Shown here: positions 1-7,129 of the stretch, piece by piece
How positions within the stretch are numbered: position 1 is the first letter of the stretch
Layout: each line of letters opens with the position of its first letter
Notes under the pieces: generated by a model
What the model saw: the letters and a program-made list of their open reading frames with translations, nothing else
Databases searched by the model: none
Told to the model about the DNA's origin: nothing
Program-made: the position numbers and the translations under genes
NCBI GenBank assembly: GCA_011526585.1
Contig: WYBB01000098.1
Span: 1 to 43,830 of the forward strand
Direction: 5' to 3'
Origin: Deltaproteobacteria bacterium
Lineage (GTDB): Bacteria; Myxococcota_A; UBA9042; PHBI01
Length of the DNA: 43,830 bases

Positions 1-90
1 CGAACGACCATGGGAGTTCCCCTTGCTGTGTCTGTGTTGCCTTCGATCTTCTCTCTCACTTCGAACCCGGAGCTCGCGGCGCACGCCCGC

Positions 91-660
91 TCAGCGGCTC
101 CACCTCACGCGCGCGCAGTGCGCGAGATGGTCACGCGCCGCGCGCACCCGCTCGGGCACCGAGCTCGTCCACGTCGCCATCACGCGCCGCCAGTGCGGCC
201 CGAACGCCGCCTCGCACTGGGCGATCACCACCTCGTCGGGCGTCGAGTCCAGGAGCGCCTTGGGCACGCGCTCGGCGTGATAGAGCTCGAGGTCCGAGAG
301 CAGCGTCTCGGCCAGGCGCCAGGCCGCCTGGTGCTCGTCGTCCTTCCAGAGCTGCGGCGACAGGATCGCGAGCCCTCGCTTCATCGCCTCGGCGGCGCGG
401 AACTGCACCTGGTAGCGCCCGTCGAGGAACATGCGCCGCTTGTCCTTGGGCGAGCGCAACACGCGACCGCCGCGCCACTCGGCCGTCAGCGTGCCGATGC
501 GCTTGATGCGCACGGTGCCGAGGCTCTTGATCGCGCCGTAGGCCACGTCGATGAACGCCTCGAGGATGCGCTCGGTCTGCGCCTTGCTCACCCCGGACGC
601 CGCCGCGGTCCTTTGAACCACGTCGCTCCAGTTCAGGTGGATCCGTGTCGCTGATTCCAT
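91..660 (-). CDS. HU/IHF-family DNA-binding protein with C-terminal extension
   Basis: 189 residues, about twice the size of a normal HU subunit. Residues 9-95 follow the HU/IHF pattern: an N-terminal helical part (LNWSDVVQRTAAASGVSKAQ), then a G-T-V-x-I-x-x-I-G-T-L strand (about 48-58) and a basic arm region (about 62-90). HU proteins bend and package DNA as dimers, so a nucleoid or DNA-bending role is inferred. The last ~95 residues (about 96-189) are helical-looking, contain LELYHAERV, and are not part of classical HU; I do not recognise them. The ATG lies inside the 3' end of the upstream HhH gene (28-bp overlap), so it is the last gene of the Roadblock/GTPase unit and probably translationally coupled. 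The arm lacks a clear proline tip, so DNA binding could differ from HU. Confidence 0.75.
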   Translation of the reverse strand: MESATRIHLNWSDVVQRTAAASGVSKAQTERILEAFIDVAYGAIKSLGTVRIKRIGTLTAEWRGGRVLRSPKDKRRMFLDGRYQVQFRAAEAMKRGLAILSPQLWKDDEHQAAWRLAETLLSDLELYHAERVPKALLDSTPDEVVIAQCEAAFGPHWRRVMATWTSSVPERVRAARDHLAHCARVRWSR

Positions 661-1526
661 GACGCCTCCATCTCGCGCACGGCTCGTTCGAGCTCGGCGA
701 TCGTCTCGCGCACGGCCGCCACCAGGCGCACGTGCGAATCATCGTTGGGGTCGACGTTCTGCAGCACGCGCGCGACCTCGCCGACCACGTTCTTGAGCGA
801 GCGCACGTGCGTCTGCCGCTGGGACTCCGCGAAGCGCTGGCACGCCTCGATCACCTGGCGCGCCAGGCGCCGCGTGACGCCCATGACCTGCCCCAGCTCC
901 GCCGGGTGGGCCTCGGCCAGGGTCTCGGTCGTGAGGAGGCCGGCGGCGTAGAGGCGCTCGAGGCGCTTTTCGCCGATGCCGCGGATCTCCCGGAGGTGCG
1001 AGATCAGCGGGTGCACGCCCTTCTTGAAGACCACGAGCTTGCGCAGCTTCTGCGCCGCCTCGCCGCCGACGAGATCGGCGAAGGTCATCACCCAGTCGCG
1101 CAGACGCTGGCTCGCGAGCATGCGCATGTCGACGCTCGGCGAGCTCTCGAAGGCCTCGCTCAGCTCGGCGAGCTGCTCGTAGAGGCGCAGCAGCTCGAGG
1201 TCGCCCATCTCGGTCGCCAACCGCTTGAAGTTGCGGATGATCTGCTCGAGCTTGGGCGCGTGCTTGCTCTGCCGCCCGGCCAGCGCGTCGATGGCGTAGT
1301 GGGCGATGATCTCGGCGTACTGCGCGCCGAGCATGCGCGCCAGCGCGCGCGCCTGTCCGGAGACCTCGGGCGCGGGCACCGTCTGGTCGGCGGGCGGCGG
1401 CGCCATCACCTGCAGGAGCTCGTCATCGCTGAAGAAGGGGGTCGCGTCGGCGTCCTCGGTCGGCACCGGGCGGTTGTAGGGTGCGGTCGCGGGGCGGCCG
1501 CGGTTGCTCACGCTCGTGGTCATCAT
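633..1526 (-). CDS. Helix-hairpin-helix domain protein of unknown function
   Basis: 297 residues. The first ~55 are low-complexity and proline-rich. Residues 60-160 are predicted helical. A tandem helix-hairpin-helix region sits at about 178-230, with the hairpin signatures IRGIGEKRLERLYAAG and LGQVMGVTRRLARQVIE. Residues about 268-290 look like a short coiled coil. HhH motifs usually give non-specific DNA binding, so a DNA-bound partner of the neighbouring GTPase is inferred. Its ATGATG start overlaps the stop of the GTPase gene by 4 bp, and its 3' end overlaps the HU-like gene, so the three are almost certainly co-translated. No catalytic domain is visible. The HhH region could also be protein-binding, as in some RNA polymerase alpha-CTD-like domains. 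Confidence 0.7.
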   Translation of the reverse strand: MMTTSVSNRGRPATAPYNRPVPTEDADATPFFSDDELLQVMAPPPADQTVPAPEVSGQARALARMLGAQYAEIIAHYAIDALAGRQSKHAPKLEQIIRNFKRLATEMGDLELLRLYEQLAELSEAFESSPSVDMRMLASQRLRDWVMTFADLVGGEAAQKLRKLVVFKKGVHPLISHLREIRGIGEKRLERLYAAGLLTTETLAEAHPAELGQVMGVTRRLARQVIEACQRFAESQRQTHVRSLKNVVGEVARVLQNVDPNDDSHVRLVAAVRETIAELERAVREMEASWNQRHGST

Positions 1527-2128
1527 GCCGCCTCCGGCTCGCCCGCGCTGCGACGCAGGCTCTTCAAGGTGAGCGCGAGGATGGTGCGCTCGGTCTCCCA
1601 GACCCCTTCACCGCGGACCGCCACCGCCTCGAGCGAGGGCACGCGCCGCGGGTTGAGCTGCGCCTCGAGCAGCTTCACCGACAGTGCCCGCTCGGCGTCG
1701 CGCTTGTTCCACTGATAGACCAGCGGCAGCGTCTCGACGCGGATACCGACGAGCTCGAGGTTCTGCAGGAAGTTCTCGTGCGCGATGAGGTTGGCCTCCT
1801 CGCGGCGCGGGTCGGAGTCGGCGACGAAGACCACGCCGTCGGCGCCGGCGAGCACCGTGCGGCGGGTGACGTTGTAGTAGCTCTGCCCAGGCACGGTGAA
1901 GAAGTCGACGCGCACCGCGAAGCCGCGCACCGTGCCGAGCGAGACCGGGAAGTAGTCGAAGAAGAGCGTGCGCTCCTGCTCGGTGTCGAGCTTGACCAGG
2001 CGCCCGCGCTGCGACTCCGGGTAGCGGTTGTGGAGCTGCACGAGGTTGGTCGTCTTGCCCGACAATCCCGGACCGTAATAGACGACCTTGAGCGAGACCT
2101 CGCGCTTGAGGTGGTTGAACTGCGGCAT
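1523..2128 (-). CDS. MglA-like small Ras-family GTPase
   Basis: 201 residues, the usual size of MglA (about 195). Visible motifs are the P-loop GPGLSGKTTN at 19-28, the switch I area TLFFDYFPVSLG at 54-65, the MglA-type switch II TVPGQ at 78-82 (in place of the eukaryotic DTAGQ) and NKRD at 141-144 for guanine recognition. MglA switches cell polarity in myxobacteria, and its GTPase activity is stimulated by the Roadblock protein MglB. Two Roadblock genes lie immediately upstream, fitting a GTPase/regulator module. I chose the ATG at 2126-2128, which has GGAGG just upstream. A longer frame reaches back to 2308 but overlaps the Roadblock gene and has no conserved sequence. It is a paralogue rather than proven mglA, because the downstream partners are DNA-binding proteins. 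Confidence 0.88.
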   Translation of the reverse strand: MPQFNHLKREVSLKVVYYGPGLSGKTTNLVQLHNRYPESQRGRLVKLDTEQERTLFFDYFPVSLGTVRGFAVRVDFFTVPGQSYYNVTRRTVLAGADGVVFVADSDPRREEANLIAHENFLQNLELVGIRVETLPLVYQWNKRDAERALSVKLLEAQLNPRRVPSLEAVAVRGEGVWETERTILALTLKSLRRSAGEPEAA

Positions 2129-2145
2129 GCACGCCTCCGTGACGT

Positions 2146-2604
2146 TCAATCGGATGCGACTTCTTCGGGGCTCTCGGAGATCGGCTTGCTGACGAACGGC
2201 AGGAGCAGCTCGCGCAAGCTCACCAGCAGACGGTTGGCGTTGCGGCGCCAGGTGGCGTCGGCGTCCATCCACATCACCAGGAAGAGGCGCGAGCCTTGCG
2301 CGCCCCACTCGGACGGCGGGAAGACGGGCCTGATCACGAGGCGACCGGCGTTCTTGTCGAGCACGGTGGCCTCGTCGATCTCGCCGAGCCCGAGGTGGCG
2401 CGAGCCCCGGTGCACGATCTCGTCGAAGAGGCTCGCGAAGCCGGCGAGCGCCTCGTCCGAGGGGATGTCGCCGGCGCTCGCGACGAGCAGGCCCTGATCG
2501 GTGCAGATGATCGAGCCGATGTAGCCCCCGACGATGTTGGTCGCCTTGAGCTCGTCGTCGATCTTCTGCTGCGCGCCCTTGAGCTGGCCTCTGCGCTTGC
2601 CCAT
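2146..2604 (-). CDS. Roadblock/LC7-domain protein (second of pair)
   Basis: 152 residues. The N-terminus is basic (MGKRRGQLKGAQQK), followed by a Roadblock/LC7-type core: helix, then a strand with ICTDQGLLVASAGD, a helix over FASLFDEIVHRG, and later strands including GRLVIRPVF and RLFLVMW. The family acts as dimeric regulators or GTPase-activating partners of small GTPases such as MglA. It starts 11 bp after the first Roadblock gene and ends 17 bp before the GTPase, so it is within the same transcript. The core is more divergent than its neighbour and carries a C-terminal helix plus an acidic tail (ESPEEVASD). It may form a heterodimer with the first Roadblock protein (inference). Confidence 0.72.
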   Translation of the reverse strand: MGKRRGQLKGAQQKIDDELKATNIVGGYIGSIICTDQGLLVASAGDIPSDEALAGFASLFDEIVHRGSRHLGLGEIDEATVLDKNAGRLVIRPVFPPSEWGAQGSRLFLVMWMDADATWRRNANRLLVSLRELLLPFVSKPISESPEEVASD

Positions 2605-2615
2605 CGTCGACCTCT

Positions 2616-2984
2616 TCAGCCGAGGAGCCGCGCCACCTCGGCCGCCGTGCGCTTCACATCGAGGAAGATGAGCCCGATCTTGGCGCTGGCGGTGGTCAGC
2701 ACCGAGAGCACGGCGTCGCGACCGCAGCGTACGAGGATCACGTAGCCCTCGTTGCCCTTGGTCATGACCATCTCGAACTGGCCGCGGCCGAGCTCCTTGA
2801 CGATGCGCTCGCCGATGCCGAGGAGCGCCGCGGACATCGCCGCGACCGAGTCGTCGTCGACGTCGGCGCCGAGCGCGGAGGCGATCATGAGGCCGTCGTT
2901 GTCGATCACGGCGGAGGCCTCGAGGTCGGGCGTGTTGGAGGCGAGCTGCTTGATGAGCTTGGTGATGCTGTCGGCACGAGACAT
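2616..2984 (-). CDS. Roadblock/LC7-domain protein (MglB-like)
   Basis: 122 residues, close to the canonical length for MglB-type Roadblock proteins. The pattern is typical: an N-terminal helix (SITKLIKQLASNTPDLEA), then SAVIDNDGLMIASAL, a central helix with AAMSAALLGIGERIVKELG, and strands QFEMVMTKGNEGYVILVRC and SAKIGLIFLDVKR. Known relatives act as GAPs or localisation partners of MglA-class GTPases. It is the first gene of the five-gene minus-strand unit. The ATG is preceded by an AGGAGC-type ribosome site. The promoter should lie in the 373-bp gap upstream (2985-3357). Confidence 0.85.
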   Translation of the reverse strand: MSRADSITKLIKQLASNTPDLEASAVIDNDGLMIASALGADVDDDSVAAMSAALLGIGERIVKELGRGQFEMVMTKGNEGYVILVRCGRDAVLSVLTTASAKIGLIFLDVKRTAAEVARLLG

Positions 2985-3357
2985 GGCTTGCGGCTCCTTC
3001 TGATCTGATGTTGCGAGGAAGAAGGGAGTAGAGGTGAGGGCGCCGCGACGGCGCGCGCACGCGAGGACGGACCGCGCTCGGCGTTGACGGGCACGCGCAT
3101 GGTCGCTCGCTGGTGACAGTGCGCGGGGTCCTTTGGGGTCGCGGCGCCCCCCGCACGTCTCGGGCCAGGTTTGATGGGTTCAATCTTGGCCGGTGTACGG
3201 GACCTCATCGACCGCGCGGGCGACGAACCGTAGGGTCAAAAGGCGCTCATGCAGAATTCTGAAAGTTGTTGTTTTTACGAGACAACGTCAGAACGATTCC
3301 ACGAACCGTGTGAGAAACAATGAGATTTTCGACACAGCCCCGAGCGCTCCATGAAAC
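2985..3357 (-). promoter_or_regulatory. Leader/promoter region of the Roadblock-GTPase unit, with AT-rich island
   Basis: A 373-bp gap between the kinase stop and the first Roadblock start. No credible gene is seen. The part 3241-3357 is strikingly less GC-rich than the rest of the window and contains runs such as GTTGTTTTTACGAGACAAC (arms GTTGT/ACAAC) and an EcoRI-like GAATTC. This composition suits a promoter for the minus-strand unit, but no convincing -35/-10 pair or sigma-54 site could be picked. The ~255-nt stretch between this island and the Roadblock ATG would be a long leader. Confidence 0.35.
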
Positions 3358-5205
3358 TCAAAGTAATCTCACATATTCGAGCTGCGCGGCGATGAGCAGG
3401 GCGAACGCCTGCGGGCTCGGCCCGCGCGCGATCACCTCGCCGACCCGGGCCGTCGCATCGCTCGTGAGCAGGAGCGAGACGACCTCGGGCAGCGCGGGTT
3501 CGAGCGCCTCGATCACCTCGCCCGACGTCGCGCACCAGTGCATGCGCCGCGGCGCGAAGGGCTCCAGCGCGGACGCCGCGCGGTAGGGCGAGAGCGACTG
3601 GCGCAGGCCGCGCACGATGAGCGGCAGCATGGGCCGCGCACGCAGGCGTGACGCCTCGGCGAGCCGTTGGCCGGGCTGAAAGTCGAGCGTCCCGGCCGAC
3701 CAGGTCATGAGCTCCGACAGGCGCGCCCCGAGCTGCTCGTCGAGCGCCTCGGACAGCCGCGCGTCGTCGAGCGCGCGCAGGCGGATGAGCGCGTCCCCGA
3801 GCTTGAGCCCGGTCTGGGCCGAGAGCTCGAGTCCGCGGTGCGCGTGCTCGGTCGAGACCAGTCCCGCGCGCGTGAGCCGATGGCCGAGGAGCTCGCTCGC
3901 GACGTTGGAGGCGACGTGCACCACCTGCCCGCCCTCGAGGTGCACGACCTTCTCGCGCAGCCCGTCGCTGGCGGTCAGCGCGCCGGTCGCCCGCGAGGCG
4001 CCGAGCCGCATCAGGATCGCCGGCAGGACCCAGGGGTCGAGCGCCGCGAGCACGCCCGCGTCGGACGCGGGCGAGACCTCGTCGAAGGGGCTCAGCCAGC
4101 GCCCGCTGACGAGGCGCTCGAGCCCGCCCACGGCCGGGGCGGAGTCGATCTCGGCCAGCACCGCCTCGAGCCCCGACAAATCGAGGGACGCAGCGGGTGG
4201 CGCGGGCGGCTCGGGCGCGGTCTCGCCGACCGGGGTCGGGGCCGGCCGACACACCTCGTCGAGGAACGCGGCGAGCAGGCTCGGCCCTGGTCGCAGCCCG
4301 ACCTCGATGAGCCAGCGCGAGAGCGCGTCCGCCATCTCGTCGGCGCTCTGGAAGCGGTCGGCCGGGTCGCGCGCCAGGGCGCGGGTGATGAGGTCGAGCA
4401 GCGGAGCCGGCACGTAGTCGTGGCGCGCGAAGCGACCCTCGACGCGCACCTCGACGACGTTGCGCAGGGTCTCGGCGTCGTCGTCGGCCTTGAAGAGGCG
4501 CTTGAGGGTCAACATCTCCCAGAGCACGATCGCCAGCGAGAAGAGGTCGGAGCGCGCGTCGCAAGGGCGGCCGAGCACCACCTCGGGCGAGACGTAGCCG
4601 GGCTTGCCGCGGAAGGAGCGCACGCCGAGGGTCGCGGCGCTGATGTCGGCGACGCCGAAGTCGACGAGCTTGACGTGCCCGCGCTCGCCGAGCATCACGT
4701 TCGCCGGCGAGATGTCGCCGTGCACGATGCTGCCCGCGCCCGGCACGCCGGCGGCGGCGGACGGCAGGCGGTGGGCATGCGCGAGCGCGCGCGCCACCTC
4801 GATGGCCACGTACACGGCGAGCTCGGGCGGCAGGCGGCGGCGGCGCTGGGTGAGGCGCCCGAGGAGCTGCAGGAGGTCGAGGCCCGCCACGTGCTCCATG
4901 ACGATCGTCGGGCGCCCGTCGACCTCGACGAAGTCGTAGACGGCGGCGATGTTGGGGTGCTCGAGGAGGGCGCCGATGCGCGCCTCGATCCCGAAGCGCT
5001 CGCGGTGGGCGCGCTCGCCGGCGAGCTCGGGGCGCAGCACCTTGAGCGCGACGATCTTGGAGAAGCCGTCGAGGCCGAAGAGGTGCGCGCGGTGGATCTC
5101 GGCGATGCCGCCCACGCCGACGCGCTCGAGCAGCTCGAAGCGCGCGCCACCGCCCGCGACCCCGGCCGCGGGGAACGTACCCGAGCCCGCGCGTGCGCGC
5201 CCCAT
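3358..5205 (-). CDS. Hanks-type Ser/Thr protein kinase with C-terminal DUF4388 domain
   Basis: 615 residues. Kinase domain at about 22-300: glycine-loop region RVGVGGIAEIHRA, ATP lysine K55 in VALKVL, catalytic loop HGDISPANV (H162, D164), DFG at 182-184 and SPE at 206-208. The catalytic loop has HGD instead of HRD, so it is a non-RD kinase that may not need activation-loop phosphorylation. After a Pro-rich linker (about 320-340), residues about 380-520 match DUF4388 (PATAN-type), found in myxobacterial signalling proteins. No transmembrane segment is seen, so it is probably cytosolic. The ATG overlaps the lipoprotein stop as TGATG, placing it last in the mre/rodA operon. That suggests a role tied to cell elongation (inference). 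Confidence 0.87.
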   Translation of the reverse strand: MGRARAGSGTFPAAGVAGGGARFELLERVGVGGIAEIHRAHLFGLDGFSKIVALKVLRPELAGERAHRERFGIEARIGALLEHPNIAAVYDFVEVDGRPTIVMEHVAGLDLLQLLGRLTQRRRRLPPELAVYVAIEVARALAHAHRLPSAAAGVPGAGSIVHGDISPANVMLGERGHVKLVDFGVADISAATLGVRSFRGKPGYVSPEVVLGRPCDARSDLFSLAIVLWEMLTLKRLFKADDDAETLRNVVEVRVEGRFARHDYVPAPLLDLITRALARDPADRFQSADEMADALSRWLIEVGLRPGPSLLAAFLDEVCRPAPTPVGETAPEPPAPPAASLDLSGLEAVLAEIDSAPAVGGLERLVSGRWLSPFDEVSPASDAGVLAALDPWVLPAILMRLGASRATGALTASDGLREKVVHLEGGQVVHVASNVASELLGHRLTRAGLVSTEHAHRGLELSAQTGLKLGDALIRLRALDDARLSEALDEQLGARLSELMTWSAGTLDFQPGQRLAEASRLRARPMLPLIVRGLRQSLSPYRAASALEPFAPRRMHWCATSGEVIEALEPALPEVVSLLLTSDATARVGEVIARGPSPQAFALLIAAQLEYVRLL

Positions 5206-5954
5206 CAGTCGGGCAGCCCGAAGACGAGGCCGTTTTCGCAGGAGCCGCGCGGCAGCCGCTCGGGCGTCCACAGGCTGTCGCGCACCTCGCACGCGAGCGT
5301 GCCGTCGAGGCCGGTCAGGAAGACCGTGACGAAGCCGCCGGCGCTGCTCGGATTGGTGATGCGCGCGAGCACGTCGCCGTCGGGGCCGGGAAGCTGATAG
5401 TCGAAGACCGGGGTCTCGCCGCCCTCGAGGCCGGCGCGGAACTCGTAGTCGAGCTCGATGCCGTTCTGGGTGAGCTCGAGGCGGCGCACGCTGGCGCCGT
5501 CGCTGGCGTCGGTCTCGGTGATGCGCTCGGAGCCGTGCACCTCGAGGTCGCCGAGGACGACGCGCTCGTAGTCGAGCTCGAAGCGGAAGACCTCGACCGG
5601 CTCGCTGGCGAGGAGCTGCTGGGTCACCCGGATGCGGCCCTCGGCCGGATCGGTCTCGAAGACGCAATCGACGTCGGCGACGAAGGAGAAGAGCTCGCCG
5701 GTGTCGCGCACCTCGTCCATGCATTGCTCGGGCGCGAGGCTCTCGAAGGGGATCGCCTCGCGCAGCTCGAGGTACGATCGGAAGCGCAACATCAGCTCGG
5801 CCATGATCGCCTCGAGCTCGCGCTCGTTCAGATCCTGCACCGAGTCGGAGATCTCGCCGAAGGGGTCGCCGATGAAGCTGGCGAGATCGGAGATCCCCGC
5901 GCCGCACCCGCCGGACACGGCGAGCGCGATGATGGCCGGCCCGAGCCGCCTCAC
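5205..5954 (-). CDS. Putative lipoprotein of unknown function, elongasome operon
   Basis: 249 residues with a GTG start that overlaps the rodA stop as GTGA. The N-terminus (M)RRLGPAIIALAVSGGCGAG looks like a lipoprotein signal with Cys at about residue 17, though the lipobox SGGC is not ideal. The mature part has a helical region (about 30-65) and then a beta-rich half with repeated acidic and aromatic strands. Two cysteines (in EQCMDE and VDCVFE) could form a disulfide outside the cytoplasm. I do not recognise a family. Its place between rodA and the kinase, with overlapping codons on both sides, suggests an envelope partner of one or both. Confidence 0.65.
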   Translation of the reverse strand: MRRLGPAIIALAVSGGCGAGISDLASFIGDPFGEISDSVQDLNERELEAIMAELMLRFRSYLELREAIPFESLAPEQCMDEVRDTGELFSFVADVDCVFETDPAEGRIRVTQQLLASEPVEVFRFELDYERVVLGDLEVHGSERITETDASDGASVRRLELTQNGIELDYEFRAGLEGGETPVFDYQLPGPDGDVLARITNPSSAGGFVTVFLTGLDGTLACEVRDSLWTPERLPRGSCENGLVFGLPD

Positions 5955-7129
5955 ATGCGCCCCCGCTTGCGCGCGATGTTGAGCACCAGGCCCAGGCATA
6001 GGAGCAACGTCAGAAAGGCGCTGCCGCCGTACGAGAGGAACGGCAGCGGCACCCCGACCACCGGGAGGAAGCCTGTGACCATGCCGACGTTCACGAAGAC
6101 CTGCCAGCCGAAGAGGGCGGCGACGCCCGTGCACACCAATCTACAGAAGCGTTCGCGCGAATCCAAGGCGGTGCGGAGGCCCCACATCACGAGCCACCAG
6201 AACATGAAGAGCAGCGCCGTCAGGCCGACGAAGCCGAACTCCTCCGCGACCATCGCCGAGATGAAGTCGGTGTGCACCTCGGGGAAGACCTTCATGCGCT
6301 GGGCGTTGGCCTGCTTGCGGCCTTGTCCCGAGAGGCCGCCCGAGCCGATCGCCCACATCGCCTGCTCGGCCTGCGTGCGACGCTTCTCGTGGATGACCCC
6401 CGTCTCCTCGTCGACCTTCTCCCAGCGATCGTCGACCAGCTTGTAGACGCGCTCCTTCTGATAGGGCTGCACGAGCCCCGCCTTCCACGCGACGGGCACG
6501 ATGACGAGCAGCCCGACCATCATCACCAGCGCCGCGCTGCGCTGGATCCCCTCGACCGCCAGCATCGTCAGCGCCACGAAGAGCACCATCAGGGTCGTGC
6601 CGAGGTCGGGTTGCAGGAGGATGAGCGGCGCCGGCGCCAGCGCGAGCGCCGAGGGCGTGATCAGGTCGCGCAGCCGATACTTGCCGACCTGCGGGGTGGC
6701 GGTCTCGCCCGGCGGGCGAGCGCGGCGCATGTGCAGGAAGCGCGCGAGCGCGAGGATGACGCCGAGCTTGGCGAACTCGGAGGCCTGGATGTTGATCTCG
6801 CCGAAGCGCAGCCAGCGCGTGGAGTTGTTGACCGAGGTGCCGGCAAAGAGGGTCAGGAGCAGGAGCACGATGCACAGGCCGTAGAAGACGTAGGCGCCGC
6901 GCTCGACGAAGCGCAGGTCGATCACCGCCGCGACGAGGAAGGCGCCGACGCCGATCATCATCCACACGGTGTGGCGCTCGTACTGGCGGCCGCCGGCGTA
7001 GTAGTTCGCGTCGGCCTGCGCGACCACGCTCGCGACGACGAGGCCGACGATCGAGAGGATCGCCAGCACGTTGAACGGGTCGAGCAGCGCGCTCTTCTGG
7101 TGGTGGCGCGAGAGATCGCCCTGCCGCAT
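5951..7129 (-). CDS. rodA: Peptidoglycan glycosyltransferase RodA (SEDS family)
   Basis: 392 residues, about ten hydrophobic segments. SEDS landmarks are present: TRWLRFG near 104-110, QASEFAKLG at 115-123, LLQPDLGTTLMV at 171-182, AIGSGGLSGQG at 260-270, HTDFISAMVAEEFG and the C-terminal FLSYGGSAF. RodA polymerises glycan strands during cell elongation in the inner membrane and works with PBP2, encoded directly upstream. The charged stretch about 229-252 (VYKLVDDRWEKVDEETGV...) in the large periplasmic loop is longer than I expect for RodA. The ATG overlaps the PBP2 stop as TGATG. FtsW is an alternative name for this fold, but the mreBCD/PBP2 context points to RodA. Confidence 0.93.
   Translation of the reverse strand: MRQGDLSRHHQKSALLDPFNVLAILSIVGLVVASVVAQADANYYAGGRQYERHTVWMMIGVGAFLVAAVIDLRFVERGAYVFYGLCIVLLLLTLFAGTSVNNSTRWLRFGEINIQASEFAKLGVILALARFLHMRRARPPGETATPQVGKYRLRDLITPSALALAPAPLILLQPDLGTTLMVLFVALTMLAVEGIQRSAALVMMVGLLVIVPVAWKAGLVQPYQKERVYKLVDDRWEKVDEETGVIHEKRRTQAEQAMWAIGSGGLSGQGRKQANAQRMKVFPEVHTDFISAMVAEEFGFVGLTALLFMFWWLVMWGLRTALDSRERFCRLVCTGVAALFGWQVFVNVGMVTGFLPVVGVPLPFLSYGGSAFLTLLLCLGLVLNIARKRGRM

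Noticed and set aside
10..654. Long open frame on the plus strand across the HU-like gene
   Set aside because: It is the antisense shadow of a gene with a clear HU pattern; no ribosome site and an Arg/His-rich composition typical of high-GC shadows.
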